NCBI RefSeq assembly: GCF_001629735.1
Contig: NZ_CP015224.1
Coordinates: forward strand, 4,628,802 to 4,692,801
Origin: Lysinibacillus sphaericus
GTDB lineage: Bacteria; Bacillota; Bacilli; Bacillales_A; Planococcaceae
DNA length: 64,000 bases
Reading direction: 5' to 3'
Below are positions 32,972 through 41,890 of this stretch, piece after piece (the stretch's first letter is position 1; each line of letters opens with the position of its first letter). A program made the position numbers and the translations under genes. The notes under the pieces are model-generated. The model saw only the letters and a list, made by a program, of their open reading frames with translations. It did not search any database and was not told the origin of the DNA.

Positions 32972-34396
32972 ATGGCTAAAAAACGTCAATCACGTGCAAC
33001 TAAAATAGTACTAGCTTCATTGTTAGCAGCATCTCTTACAGTTCCTTCCTTTGCATCTGCGGCAGAATTAGTAACAACAAATACAGAAGTGAAGGCAGAA
33101 ACAACGAAAGCTGCTAAAACGGATTCAGTTATTAATTTCCAAATTTTTAAAACAGGTACAACAGAAGCACAGCCTGCAATTAGTTCTCATTTAGTACCAC
33201 AAGGAACAATCGTTGAAAAAGACGGTAAATTTGAAGCTCAATTAACAATCACTGCTAAATCTGCACCAATGATTGCAGGTCTACAAACAAAACAAGGCGA
33301 TACATTTTTAGATGCTAAAGAAGTAAAAAATAACGACGGTACTATTACATACAGTTTCCCTGTGGTTGTTGATGAAGTTAAATCAGCAAAAATCCATGTA
33401 GTTGTTCCTTCCGCAAATATGGATAAATGGTATGATTTTGATCTAAAAGCAGTGAAAGAAGTAAAAGAAGAAGTGAAAGTGAATGAAGTTGCTGTCACTG
33501 TTTACAAAGATGGTACAACAGAAGAGTCGATGATGAAACAATATATCGCACCAAAAGTAGGAGTTACTGTAAAAGACGGTAAAAATGTTGTGACAATGAC
33601 ATTCCCTCAAGGTCAATATGTAAAAGGTTTCACTGTAGAGGGGAAAGAAGCAACTTTAGTGAAACAAGACGATGCAACAAATTCACGCACATATTCATTT
33701 GAAGTTAAAGATTTGAAGAAACTGGTAAGTGCTCAATTACACATCGTTGTAAATGAACCAGCCCAAGGTGTGAAGTATGATTCGAATCATACAGTACAAT
33801 TTAGCTTTGCTGTGGAAGGTGCAGTGAAACCAGTTATCAATCCATTTAAGGACATTAGTAAAGATGCGAATAAAGATGCCATCCTATCACTTTACAGCTT
33901 AGGAATTGTGAAGGCACAAGACAATTTTAGACCAAATGACAACATTACACGTTCTCAATTTGCTTTAATGGTGGCACGTTCATTGAACGTATCTTCTACA
34001 AAAGATGCTGGATTTAAAGATACAGGTAAGCTTAGTGCGGAAGCTGTTCAAGCTATTAATGCATTAGCTGAAGCAGGCATTGTTAAAAAAGCGACAAACT
34101 TCAATCCAAATGATACACTTACTCGTCAACAAGCAGCTGTCATGATCTATCGCACAATAACACATGTAGCAGGAAAAGAAATGAGCTTTGGTGACACAGG
34201 TCTTTCTTACTATGCTGATGGAGCAAAAGTGAAAGACGAAGAAGCAAAAAAAGCCTTTGCACTTCTATATGCAGGTAAAGTAATGACTGGTTCTCCAACT
34301 GCTGATGGCAAAACAGTTATTGATGCCAACAGTCCATTAAAACGTTCACATATGGCGAAAATTTTAAATGGCTCATTGCAATACATGAATAAATAA
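32972..34396 (+). CDS. S-layer-anchored protein with two NEAT domains and three SLH motifs
   Basis: This is a 474-residue secreted protein. It has a signal peptide (cleavage after SFASA, about 30), NEAT domain 1 (about 50-160), NEAT domain 2 (about 170-285), then three SLH motifs (about 290-470; FRPNDNITRSQFALMVARSL, FNPNDTLTRQQAAVMIYRTI and a third degenerate copy) that bind pyruvylated secondary wall polymer. Neither NEAT domain keeps YxxxY: domain 2 has YDSNH and domain 1 lacks the first Tyr. It starts one base after the stop of the upstream NEAT gene. The layout recalls BslK of B. anthracis, an SLH-anchored hemophore, but with two NEAT domains. Confidence 0.93.
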   Translation: MAKKRQSRATKIVLASLLAASLTVPSFASAAELVTTNTEVKAETTKAAKTDSVINFQIFKTGTTEAQPAISSHLVPQGTIVEKDGKFEAQLTITAKSAPMIAGLQTKQGDTFLDAKEVKNNDGTITYSFPVVVDEVKSAKIHVVVPSANMDKWYDFDLKAVKEVKEEVKVNEVAVTVYKDGTTEESMMKQYIAPKVGVTVKDGKNVVTMTFPQGQYVKGFTVEGKEATLVKQDDATNSRTYSFEVKDLKKLVSAQLHIVVNEPAQGVKYDSNHTVQFSFAVEGAVKPVINPFKDISKDANKDAILSLYSLGIVKAQDNFRPNDNITRSQFALMVARSLNVSSTKDAGFKDTGKLSAEAVQAINALAEAGIVKKATNFNPNDTLTRQQAAVMIYRTITHVAGKEMSFGDTGLSYYADGAKVKDEEAKKAFALLYAGKVMTGSPTADGKTVIDANSPLKRSHMAKILNGSLQYMNK

Positions 34397-34412
34397 TAAG
34401 GATTTTTACAGC

Positions 34413-34447
34413 AACTTCCTTTCTCATATTTTATGGGGAAGGAAGTT
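34413..34447 (+). other. Intercistronic hairpin in the heme operon
   Basis: A 9-bp stem AACTTCCTT / AAGGAAGTT, with no T-run after it. It may be a processing or attenuation element setting levels of the surface proteins against downstream genes. Confidence 0.45.
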
Positions 34448-34479
34448 CCTATGTGTTTAAAATGGGAGGAGACCATGCA

Positions 34480-35751
34480 ATGACAATCATAAAAAAGCAC
34501 ATTTGTATTTCGGCTGTTTTGGCAGTTTTATTGCTTGTTTTCCCTCCATCCATTCTTATGCAAGCAAAAGCTGAGAACCTTGGCATAATAGATGGTAGTT
34601 ATCAAGTTGAACTAAGTTTTTCTCCTATTGAAGGGTTTGAAGGAAATCTTTTTAAACATAAAGCAACTCTCACCGTAAAGGATGGTCAGTATCAATTAAC
34701 TTTGGCACTTGAACAATCATATTCTGTACGCGACATACATATCGAACAGCTTGGCAATGAAATTTCTTTGACTCAAGATATAGAAAATTTAGTTCAGTTT
34801 GATGTTTTGGCATTACAAGACCCGATTGTTATAAAGGGCAATGTGGAGCTTGCAGCTGAAGAATCTTATTTTTCGTTCACTCAAGAGCTGCGAATAGAGA
34901 TAGCGGGACTTACTCCGAATGTTCCTCAGGAAAAAAACAAAACGGATGAAGCTGAAAACTTAGTTGTAGAAGAAACAAAAGGCCAAGAATGGGCAGTGGA
35001 CTATGTATTATTAGCGGATGGTAAAAATGAACCTTCTATTTTGAATAACTATGTGAAGCCAATCGCAAAGGTTATTGAAAAGGGTGGTAGATACTATGCG
35101 CAAATGACTATTTTACAATCAGCTTGGGTGACAGGTCTACAGATAGATGATAAGGGAAATCAGATTGAACCAAAGCAAGTTTCTCTTTTAGATAATGTAC
35201 GCATGGTGGAATTTGAGGTTGAGGACTTAACACAGCCGTTAAGAATGTGGGTAAAGATTGATATTCCTGACATTTCTTATCATCATCAATATTATGTTCA
35301 GCTAGTATTCAATCAAAAGCAGGTTTCATTGCTTTTACAAAAACCCACGAACGAAAAACCTACTACGCAAGTCGTACGTGACAAGTCGGTGGAAACGGAG
35401 CAACAGGAGCAGGTACAAAAGCCACCAATACAAATAAGTAAAGAGAATGTTTCTAGCAATGCCACACAGACATTACCAGCTATTCAAACACCCTTGCTTA
35501 GACCAAAGGAAGAAAAATTAACATTTGATCGTACACTTGATGAACCAACTGATGAAGCTTTAGAAGAAGCATTAGAGGACAGCAAAACAAATGAGGAAAC
35601 TACGGAAACAAAAGTAGTAAAAAAATCGACTGCAGATCAGCAAATGGAGCCGTTAAACTTCGTAAAAATTATTGGGCTAATCGTTATTTGTCTGGTATCA
35701 GGATGGTTACTGATTAAGCGTATTAGGAAAACCAAAAATTTAGCTGACTGA
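34480..35751 (+). CDS. NEAT-domain membrane-anchored protein, third surface protein of the heme locus
   Basis: This is a 423-residue exported protein. It has a signal peptide (about 1-32), a divergent NEAT-like domain (about 35-150), a canonical NEAT domain (about 170-290) with intact heme motif SYHHQYYVQLVF, a long Gln/Thr/Glu-rich linker and a C-terminal membrane helix with a basic tail (KRIRKTKN). No LPxTG or NPxTN-type signal precedes the helix, so it looks membrane-anchored rather than sorted. ATG 34480 follows GGGAGGAG. It probably passes heme between the S-layer/wall proteins and the IsdE-type lipoprotein. Confidence 0.85.
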   Translation: MTIIKKHICISAVLAVLLLVFPPSILMQAKAENLGIIDGSYQVELSFSPIEGFEGNLFKHKATLTVKDGQYQLTLALEQSYSVRDIHIEQLGNEISLTQDIENLVQFDVLALQDPIVIKGNVELAAEESYFSFTQELRIEIAGLTPNVPQEKNKTDEAENLVVEETKGQEWAVDYVLLADGKNEPSILNNYVKPIAKVIEKGGRYYAQMTILQSAWVTGLQIDDKGNQIEPKQVSLLDNVRMVEFEVEDLTQPLRMWVKIDIPDISYHHQYYVQLVFNQKQVSLLLQKPTNEKPTTQVVRDKSVETEQQEQVQKPPIQISKENVSSNATQTLPAIQTPLLRPKEEKLTFDRTLDEPTDEALEEALEDSKTNEETTETKVVKKSTADQQMEPLNFVKIIGLIVICLVSGWLLIKRIRKTKNLAD

Positions 35752-35776
35752 GCAGAAATAAGTGGGGGATGACACA

Positions 35777-36682
35777 ATGAAAAAAGATTGGAAAATGAAG
35801 GTACTGTTGCTGACATTACTATCACTAATTCTTGCTGCATGTAGTAGCAGCGATCAAACAGAAAAAAAAGAGACAGTTACTGATAAAGAACAGGTAACAG
35901 AAGATAGTGAGCAACGTATTATTGCTGGGACTGTAGTGGTAGCGGATATCCTTGATAAGCTGGAGCTTGATGCAATCGCTGTACCTGAAACAGAAAAGCA
36001 ATTAGCAAAGCGTTTTGATGGTCTGCCAACAATCGGTAATGCGATGGAGCCAGATATGGAAATTGTTAAGTCATTAAATCCAACAGAAGTATTATCCGTT
36101 TCCACTTTAGAATACGATTTACAGGATAAATTTAAACAACTTAATATTCCTGTTGATTTTCTTAATTTCCAAAGCGTTGATGCCATGCTAAAGGAGATAA
36201 CATCTCTAGGAAAACGCTATGATCGTGAAGCTCAAGCCGATGCATTAGTAAAAGATCTACAGAAGAATATCGAGGCAGTCCAAAGCGTAGCTGCGAATAA
36301 AGAAGGTCCTCGCGTATTAATTTTACTAGGTATACCAGGGAGTTATCTAGTAGCAACAGAAAATTCCTATGCCGGGGATCTTGTCAAACGAGCAGGGGGT
36401 ATCAATGTAATGGAAGGGCAAGATGCAGAATATCTATCTTCTAATACGGAATATCTTCATAATAGCAATCCGGATATTATTTTGCGCTTATCACATGGCA
36501 TGCCCGATGAGGTTGTGGAAATGTTTGATGAAGAATTTAAAACTAATGATATTTGGAAACATTTCGATGCAGTGAAAAACGGTAAAGTCTATGATTTAGA
36601 GGAAGAATTATTCGGGACGACATCCTCCTTGCAGGTACCACAGGCTTTAGGACAGCTGATGGAAATTTTCTATCGTAAATAG
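35777..36682 (+). CDS. isdE: Heme-binding lipoprotein of an ABC importer (IsdE-like)
   Basis: This is a 301-residue lipoprotein (LILAAC, Cys22) with the periplasmic-binding fold of the FecB/BtuF type. The two segments that carry the axial heme ligands in S. aureus IsdE are present: a Met in NAMEPDMEIVKSLNP and a His in ILRLSHGMPDEVVEMF. The C-terminal KNGKVYDLEEELFGTTSSL is typical. It takes heme from NEAT proteins and delivers it to the FecCD permease encoded next. ATG 35777 follows GGGGGATG. Confidence 0.9.
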   Translation: MKKDWKMKVLLLTLLSLILAACSSSDQTEKKETVTDKEQVTEDSEQRIIAGTVVVADILDKLELDAIAVPETEKQLAKRFDGLPTIGNAMEPDMEIVKSLNPTEVLSVSTLEYDLQDKFKQLNIPVDFLNFQSVDAMLKEITSLGKRYDREAQADALVKDLQKNIEAVQSVAANKEGPRVLILLGIPGSYLVATENSYAGDLVKRAGGINVMEGQDAEYLSSNTEYLHNSNPDIILRLSHGMPDEVVEMFDEEFKTNDIWKHFDAVKNGKVYDLEEELFGTTSSLQVPQALGQLMEIFYRK

Positions 36683-36777
36683 TAACTCGAATGTCGCTCG
36701 TATGATCAGTATTTTTACTCGTCATAGAGCGTTTTTCTTATCCTATATGGAATAAAAAAAGAAAAAGGAAGTCCGAT

Positions 36778-37743
36778 ATGACAAAAAGAATCGTCAGTTT
36801 TTTACTTGTAATTTTTTTATTACTGGTGACAGTGATTTATTCAGCATCAACAGGTAGCATTAAAATGGGCTTTTTTGAGTTTATAGGGGCATTATTTAAT
36901 GAGGGGAATAGTCAAATGGAGGCTATTCGTGATTTACGCTTCCCACGTATCATTGTGGCATTATTTGCAGGTGCCGCCCTTTCAGTTTCTGGGGTGCTTT
37001 TACAATCGGTGATGCGTAACCCATTGGCAGATGCAGGGATTATCGGAATATCTTCGGGTGCAGCATTTGTCCAATTGTTTATTGTTGCCTTTTTCCCCAC
37101 ATTATTTTTTATGACACCCGTGTTAGCATTTATGGGTGGAGCCTTAGCCTGTACGCTTGTCTTTGCATTATCTTGGAAATCTGGCTTAAGCCCGCTCAAA
37201 TTGATTTTAGTAGGGATAGCGATTAACGCTATGTTTACAGGCTTAACCGAGGCTATGATTAGCTTAGGCGGCTCCTTAAATATGTCCGCATCCAGTGTTA
37301 TTGGTTCTAATCTAACCATGCGAACATGGAAAGATGTTTCAACAATTGTGACATATGGTTCAATCGGATTAATAGGTTCTCTTGCTTTATATAGTTGGTG
37401 TAATTTACTCGTATTACAAGACAAAACTGTTAAAAGCTTAGGATTTCAAGTTGTGCGAGCACGGTTATTAATTGCAGCAGTGGCTGTCTTACTAGCAGCT
37501 GTTTCAGTTGTTGTTGCAGGAGTTATTTCATTTGTGGGTCTTTTAGTACCTCATATTGCTCGCAGATTAGTTGGCCATGATCATGCTGTGCTTATTCCGT
37601 TTACAGCATTGGCAGGAGCATTACTAATTTTATTAGCAGATACAATTGGACGTACAATTGTTGCACCACTTGAAATCCCGGCGTCCACCATTATGGCCAT
37701 TATCGGTGGACCCTTCCTAATATTCTTATTACGAAAAGAGTGA
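36778..37743 (+). CDS. isdF: FecCD-family permease of the heme importer (IsdF-like)
   Basis: This 321-residue permease has the ten-helix FecCD layout: RFPRIIVALFAGAALSVSG near residue 55, the VMRNPLADAGIIGISSGA motif, LVGIAINAMFTGL and the ATPase-contact region FVGLLVPHIARRLVGHDH, with the LADTIGR and PLEIPASTIMAIIGGPFFI-like ending (GGPFLIFLL). It forms the heme channel with the neighbouring ATPase. A gap of 95 bases separates it from isdE. Confidence 0.92.
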   Translation: MTKRIVSFLLVIFLLLVTVIYSASTGSIKMGFFEFIGALFNEGNSQMEAIRDLRFPRIIVALFAGAALSVSGVLLQSVMRNPLADAGIIGISSGAAFVQLFIVAFFPTLFFMTPVLAFMGGALACTLVFALSWKSGLSPLKLILVGIAINAMFTGLTEAMISLGGSLNMSASSVIGSNLTMRTWKDVSTIVTYGSIGLIGSLALYSWCNLLVLQDKTVKSLGFQVVRARLLIAAVAVLLAAVSVVVAGVISFVGLLVPHIARRLVGHDHAVLIPFTALAGALLILLADTIGRTIVAPLEIPASTIMAIIGGPFLIFLLRKE

Positions 37744-37748
37744 CAAGC

Positions 37749-38519
37749 ATGAATATACAAGACATTATTGTATCGCATGATAATACACGTAATCATTTAA
37801 AGGGTGTTTCCACATCAATTACAAAAGGCAAAATTACAACAATAATTGGTCCGAACGGCTGTGGGAAATCAACTTTATTAAGTGTCATCTCTCGTCTGCA
37901 TTCACCTAAATCAGGAAATGTCCTGTTAGAAAATAAAGACTTACTAGATTATAAGCCTAAGGAATTTGCTAAAAAACTAGCCATAGTATATCAGCAAAAC
38001 GATATACCGAAAGATTTAACAATTGAAAAATTAGTCGGTTTTGGTCGTCTTCCCCACCAAACATTGCTGAAAAAGGACAATGAGGGAGATGAAAAAGCCA
38101 TTGAATGGGCACTGGCTTGTACAAATTTACAACAAAAGAGTTCAACAAATTTAGAGGCGTTATCAGGTGGGGAGCGGCAACGTGTCTGGATTGCTATGGC
38201 TTTGGCACAACAATCAGAAATACTATGCTTGGACGAGCCGACAACATATTTGGATATTTATTATCAGCTAGAATTATTAGAGCTTGTCAAAACATTAAAC
38301 GAGCAGCACGGCTTAACGATTATCATGGTGCTACACGATATTAATCAAGCTATTCGCTATAGTAACCATATTATTTTAATGAAGGATGGTAAAATATTTG
38401 CAGAAGGTACCCCACGTGATGTAATTACGAAAGATGTTATTAAAGAGGTATATGGGGTTAACGCGGTATTTAATGAAGATCAACAACTTGGCTATTATAT
38501 GATGCCAATGGGGATATGA
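37749..38519 (+). CDS. ATP-binding protein of the heme importer
   Basis: This protein of about 256 residues is an ABC ATPase of the FecE/HmuV type. It has Walker A GPNGCGKST (about residue 35), Q-loop YQQNDIPKD, signature LSGGERQRVWIAMA, Walker B ILCLDEPTTYLD and the H-loop MVLHDINQA. An upstream GTG (37740) overlapping the permease stop is an alternative start. It energises the IsdE/IsdF pair. S. aureus Isd uses a different arrangement, whereas B. anthracis-type loci carry such an ATPase. Confidence 0.92.
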   Translation: MNIQDIIVSHDNTRNHLKGVSTSITKGKITTIIGPNGCGKSTLLSVISRLHSPKSGNVLLENKDLLDYKPKEFAKKLAIVYQQNDIPKDLTIEKLVGFGRLPHQTLLKKDNEGDEKAIEWALACTNLQQKSSTNLEALSGGERQRVWIAMALAQQSEILCLDEPTTYLDIYYQLELLELVKTLNEQHGLTIIMVLHDINQAIRYSNHIILMKDGKIFAEGTPRDVITKDVIKEVYGVNAVFNEDQQLGYYMMPMGI

Positions 38520-39304
38520 ATGGTGATGGGATGAAAAAGAAGGCGTCAAAGTTTGTCACATTTCTATATGTAGCAATATTTTTATTTTCTGCATTTTCCC
38601 TTGCAAAGTATCTATATACGTACTATGAGACATCAAAATCGCTGAAGGAAGTGCAGGATATATATCAAGCTACATTAAGCACTATTGAAGATCAGCCTGT
38701 AAATCAAGAGGAAGAAACTCAAGCTCCTTCAACGATAAGACCTCAATTCCAAGATTTATTAGCAATGAACCGTCAAATTGTAGGATGGATTTCAGTGGAT
38801 GGAACAAAGTTAAATAATCCAGTACTACAAGCTGACAATAATGATTTTTATTTAAATCATAATTTTAGAGACGAGGAAAGTCGTGCAGGCAGTGTCTTTA
38901 TGGATTATCGAAATAATATTGTTTCTATGAGTCAAAATACAGTTTTATATGGTCATGCTATGAAAAACAATACGATGTTTGGCAGTCTAAAAAATTACTT
39001 AAAGCAAGACTACGCGAATGACCATCCCATTATTTATTTAGATACCTTATATGAAGGGTATGATATCGAGGTATTTGCAGCATATGAGACAACTATTGAT
39101 TTCTACTATATTGAAACGGATTTTACAAGTGACGGAGCTTATAAGCAATTTCTAGAGGAAATTCAAAAGCGATCATCCATACAAATGGATGTCGCTATAA
39201 GTCCCGGTGATAAAATCCTGACATTGTCTACCTGTAAGGATTCAGTGATGAGTGACGAGCACCGCTTTGTTGTTCAGGGTAAATTAGTAAAACGTGGTGA
39301 ATAA
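38516..39304 (+). CDS. srtB: Class B sortase
   Basis: This is a 262-residue membrane-anchored transpeptidase with one N-terminal helix (about 12-32). Class B hallmarks: RQIVGWISVDGTKLNNPVLQ, DFYLNHNF, the catalytic His in VLYGHAMKNNTMFG, the catalytic Cys in TLSTC (about 236) and the Arg in HRFVVQGKLVK. It should attach the NPQTD-bearing NEAT protein to peptidoglycan. The start overlaps the ATPase stop (ATGA); a second ATG five codons later is possible. It is the last gene of the locus. Confidence 0.93.
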   Translation: MNGDGMKKKASKFVTFLYVAIFLFSAFSLAKYLYTYYETSKSLKEVQDIYQATLSTIEDQPVNQEEETQAPSTIRPQFQDLLAMNRQIVGWISVDGTKLNNPVLQADNNDFYLNHNFRDEESRAGSVFMDYRNNIVSMSQNTVLYGHAMKNNTMFGSLKNYLKQDYANDHPIIYLDTLYEGYDIEVFAAYETTIDFYYIETDFTSDGAYKQFLEEIQKRSSIQMDVAISPGDKILTLSTCKDSVMSDEHRFVVQGKLVKRGE

Positions 39305-39330
39305 ATAGAGCTTGACTTTCTTTTTATTGA

Positions 39331-39365
39331 GGAGAACCTTCACTGTCAAGGTTCTCCATCTTTTT
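39331..39365 (+). terminator. Intrinsic terminator of the heme locus
   Basis: A perfect 10-bp stem GGAGAACCTT / AAGGTTCTCC with a 7-base loop, then TCTTTTT. Confidence 0.8.
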
Positions 39366-39373
39366 AGCCTTTT

Positions 39374-39811
39374 TTATTGGATTTTCTCCGCCAACTCTAA
39401 AATAATGCCCTCAGGACCACGCACGTAACATAATTTATAACTTTCTTCATATTGCTGTATCTCACTAAAAATTTTTGTACCCCTTTTTTTCAATTTAGCA
39501 ATAATACCTTCAATATTTTCAACATTAAAGCAAATATGTCGGATTCCAAGCGTATTTGCAAAAGTTGGCTGTATACCTTTTTCATCAGAAGGCGAGTAAA
39601 ATTTCACTAGCTCTATCCATGTCTGACCATCAGGCATCCCCAATCCTACACATGCCGTTTTTGTATAATTAAGCCCTACAATTCGGCTCAGCAGTTCTCC
39701 TTGTAATTCCCATTCTGCTTTCACTTCAAGCCCTAGCTCAAGAAAAAATGCTTTAGCCTCTGAAAGATCATTCACGTTTATGCTCACATGATCCATTCTA
39801 TTGATTTTCAT
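39374..39811 (-). CDS. VOC (glyoxalase/dioxygenase) family protein
   Basis: This is a 145-residue protein with two beta-alpha-beta-beta-beta modules of the vicinal oxygen chelate fold. It starts INRMDHVSINVNDLSEAKAFF with the first metal His, has HICFNVENIEGIIAKLKKRG in the second module, and ends CYVRGPEGIILELAEKI with the metal Glu. This set of residues is compatible with a lactoylglutathione-lyase-like or dioxygenase-like metal site; the substrate is unknown. SD TTGGAGG precedes ATG. Confidence 0.82.
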   Translation of the reverse strand: MKINRMDHVSINVNDLSEAKAFFLELGLEVKAEWELQGELLSRIVGLNYTKTACVGLGMPDGQTWIELVKFYSPSDEKGIQPTFANTLGIRHICFNVENIEGIIAKLKKRGTKIFSEIQQYEESYKLCYVRGPEGIILELAEKIQ

Positions 39812-40020
39812 ACCTCATACCTCCAAGTCCTCTTCGCAGAATTATATAACAAATGGATGAAAAAAAATCCTGATACGATCATGAATTTTGATAGACAAAG
39901 GATGATACATAAAAACTCTTTAACGTTATGCTTTATTTATGGCTAATGTGGACAAACCTATGCTTGTTCGAAATCGTAAATTGAATATTTCAAATTTCAA
40001 AAAGAACTTTTAACAAAAAA
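39812..40020. other. AT-rich intergenic region, nothing recognised
   Basis: No coding frame, hairpin or repeat of note was seen; it contains only the shared upstream region of the divergent VOC and YceI genes. Confidence 0.4.
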
Positions 40021-40061
40021 TAATTAAATTACTTGACGTAATTTAATTATTAATATATAGT
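40021..40061 (+). promoter_or_regulatory. Operator palindrome overlapping the yceI promoter
   Basis: A perfect inverted repeat with 12-bp arms (TAATTAAATTAC and complement) and a TTGAC spacer. The spacer forms a -35 TTGACG, followed 17 bases later by TATAGT. A second TTACATAAAGTAA-like repeat lies just downstream. The geometry suits a MarR-type repressor blocking polymerase; no marR gene is in the window. Confidence 0.55.
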
Positions 40062-40232
40062 AAGTTACATAAAGTAATCAATTACTTTTCATAACCAAAG
40101 TAGTACAAAAAGATAAGTAACTACAAATGTTTAGCCTAATCAATGTTGGGTAACATAATTCATGTAGTTGCTTCATATTTTAAAATATATCTCGAAATCG
40201 AGATAAAATCAACTTATTGGAGGAATTTTAAA

Positions 40233-40760
40233 ATGGCAAAATGGAATATTGATTTAGGGCACTCAGCAATTAACTTTCAAGTAAAACACATGATGGTATC
40301 AAAAGTGAAAGGTGTATTTGATAAATACACAGCGGACATTGAGGCGGCAGATCTTGCAGACTTAACAACTGCTAACATTAGCTTTACTATTGATCCAGCA
40401 AGTATTAATACACGTAGTGAAGATCGTGATAACCATTTAAAAGCAGCGGATTTTTTTGATGCTGAACAATATCCAACAATTACGTTTAAATCAACAGACA
40501 TTACTAAAAAATCTAGCGATGAATATTCAGTAACAGGAGACTTAACTATTAGAGGTGTAACAAAATCAGTAACATTTGATACAGAATTTAATGGCAAGGG
40601 TACTAATCCTTGGGGGCAAGAAGTATATGGTTTTGAAGCTGAAACAACTATCAATCGCGAAGACTTTGGTTTAACTTGGAATGCAGCCTTAGAAACTGGT
40701 GGAGTACTAGTAGGTAAAGATATTAAAGTATCAGTTGAGTTAGAAATTAACCCAGCTTAA
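40233..40760 (+). CDS. YceI-family protein
   Basis: This is a 175-residue lipocalin-like beta-barrel protein of the YceI family. It starts MAKWNIDLGHSAINFQVKHM and has the conserved ITFKSTDITKK, LTIRGVTKSVTFDTEF, INREDFGLTWN and VGKDIKVSVELE segments. No signal peptide is seen, so it is cytoplasmic here. Homologues bind polyprenyl chains or quinone-like lipids; the role in Gram-positive bacteria is unclear, with links to stress response. ATG 40233 follows TTGGAGGA; the upstream open frame crosses the promoter and is not used. Confidence 0.9.
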   Translation: MAKWNIDLGHSAINFQVKHMMVSKVKGVFDKYTADIEAADLADLTTANISFTIDPASINTRSEDRDNHLKAADFFDAEQYPTITFKSTDITKKSSDEYSVTGDLTIRGVTKSVTFDTEFNGKGTNPWGQEVYGFEAETTINREDFGLTWNAALETGGVLVGKDIKVSVELEINPA

Positions 40761-40775
40761 TAAAGAGATTTTCCT

Positions 40776-40808
40776 GCATGCTTGAAGGTATATTCAAGCA
40801 TGCTTTTT
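40776..40808 (+). terminator. Intrinsic terminator of yceI
   Basis: A perfect 11-bp stem GCATGCTTGAA and complement, 6-base loop, TTTTT tail. Confidence 0.8.
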
Positions 40809-40946
40809 ATATGTCCAAAAAAAGGTATGTACTTAAGAAATATTCTAGTAATGATATTTTGTAAATTAATTCCATCGAGTATGTTTTTTGCATATTTTTA
40901 GCAAATTCTGCATATAAATCATCATATTGTTTTTGGGGGCGATAGG

Positions 40947-41873
40947 ATGAATGTATTAGTGACAGGTGGCTATGGTTTTATTGGCAGTGCAGTAGGTAGG
41001 CGTTTTTTTGAAGAAGGTGCATCTGTTTATATTATTGATAATTTAAGTACAGGTCACTTACGGAATGTTGATTTTGAGCATAAATCTTATCTTTTAAATG
41101 TGGAGGATGAGGTTTGTGAGCACCTTTTTAAAGAGACACATTTCGATGTGGTCATTCATTGTGCAGCACAAACGAGTGTTCAACAATCCTTACAGGAGCC
41201 AGTAAAGGATATTTTGACGAATATTGTTGGGCTAAGTCAAATGCTCTTTTTATCATCTAAATATAAGGTAAAGCATTTTGTTTTTGCCTCCTCAGCGGCT
41301 GTGTATGGAAATAGTCACTATCCGCCACTAGAAGAAACAGATGTGTGCGAACCTATATCAATGTATGGGCTAAACAAGAGCATAGGGGAAACCTATTGTG
41401 AAAAATGGCAAAAGGATTATCGGTTACCTATCCTTATTTACAGATTCGCCAATGTTTTCGGTCCAAGACAACAAATGCAAGGTGAAGCTGCTGTCATCCC
41501 AAGTATGTTAAAGAGTAGCATGGAGGGAAGACCCTTTACAATTTATGGTGATGGTGAACAGACACGTGACTTTATTTACGTCGATGATATTGCAGATGCC
41601 ATTTATGCCGGTGTCCATTCAAGATTACAAGGTATCTATAATGTGTCCACAAATGAAGCGTGGTCTCTTCATCAAGTGATTTTGTTGCTTCAGCATTTAA
41701 ATCATCCACTTGAAATTCAATATGCACCCGCAAGAGAAGGAGATATTGAACATTCATTTTTAAATAATGACAAATTAGCCAATGCAATTGGTTGGAGACC
41801 CAAAATTTCTTTTGCAGAGGGAATTGAACGTACGTTGAATGCTTTACAAGTTGATAAATTGGCGGAAATTTAA
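40947..41873 (+). CDS. NAD-dependent UDP-sugar epimerase/dehydratase (GalE-like SDR)
   Basis: This is a 308-residue extended short-chain dehydrogenase. The NAD loop GGYGFIGSAVGRRF is at the N-terminus, followed by HCAAQTSVQQS, ASSAAVYG, the catalytic YGLNK (about residue 150), RFANVFGPRQ, and the C-terminal GDGEQTRDFIYVDDIADA and GWRPKISFAEGI. This order is typical of UDP-glucose/UDP-GlcNAc 4-epimerases and related enzymes used for surface polysaccharide. It is monocistronic, flanked by terminators. The precise nucleotide sugar is not determined. Confidence 0.88.
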   Translation: MNVLVTGGYGFIGSAVGRRFFEEGASVYIIDNLSTGHLRNVDFEHKSYLLNVEDEVCEHLFKETHFDVVIHCAAQTSVQQSLQEPVKDILTNIVGLSQMLFLSSKYKVKHFVFASSAAVYGNSHYPPLEETDVCEPISMYGLNKSIGETYCEKWQKDYRLPILIYRFANVFGPRQQMQGEAAVIPSMLKSSMEGRPFTIYGDGEQTRDFIYVDDIADAIYAGVHSRLQGIYNVSTNEAWSLHQVILLLQHLNHPLEIQYAPAREGDIEHSFLNNDKLANAIGWRPKISFAEGIERTLNALQVDKLAEI

Positions 41874-41890
41874 CTATATAGAGGATTCGG

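Noticed and set aside
40143..40232. Longer N-terminus of the YceI protein
   Set aside because: The extension runs through the region just upstream of the gene and lacks a ribosome site; TTGGAGGA before ATG 40233 decides the start.
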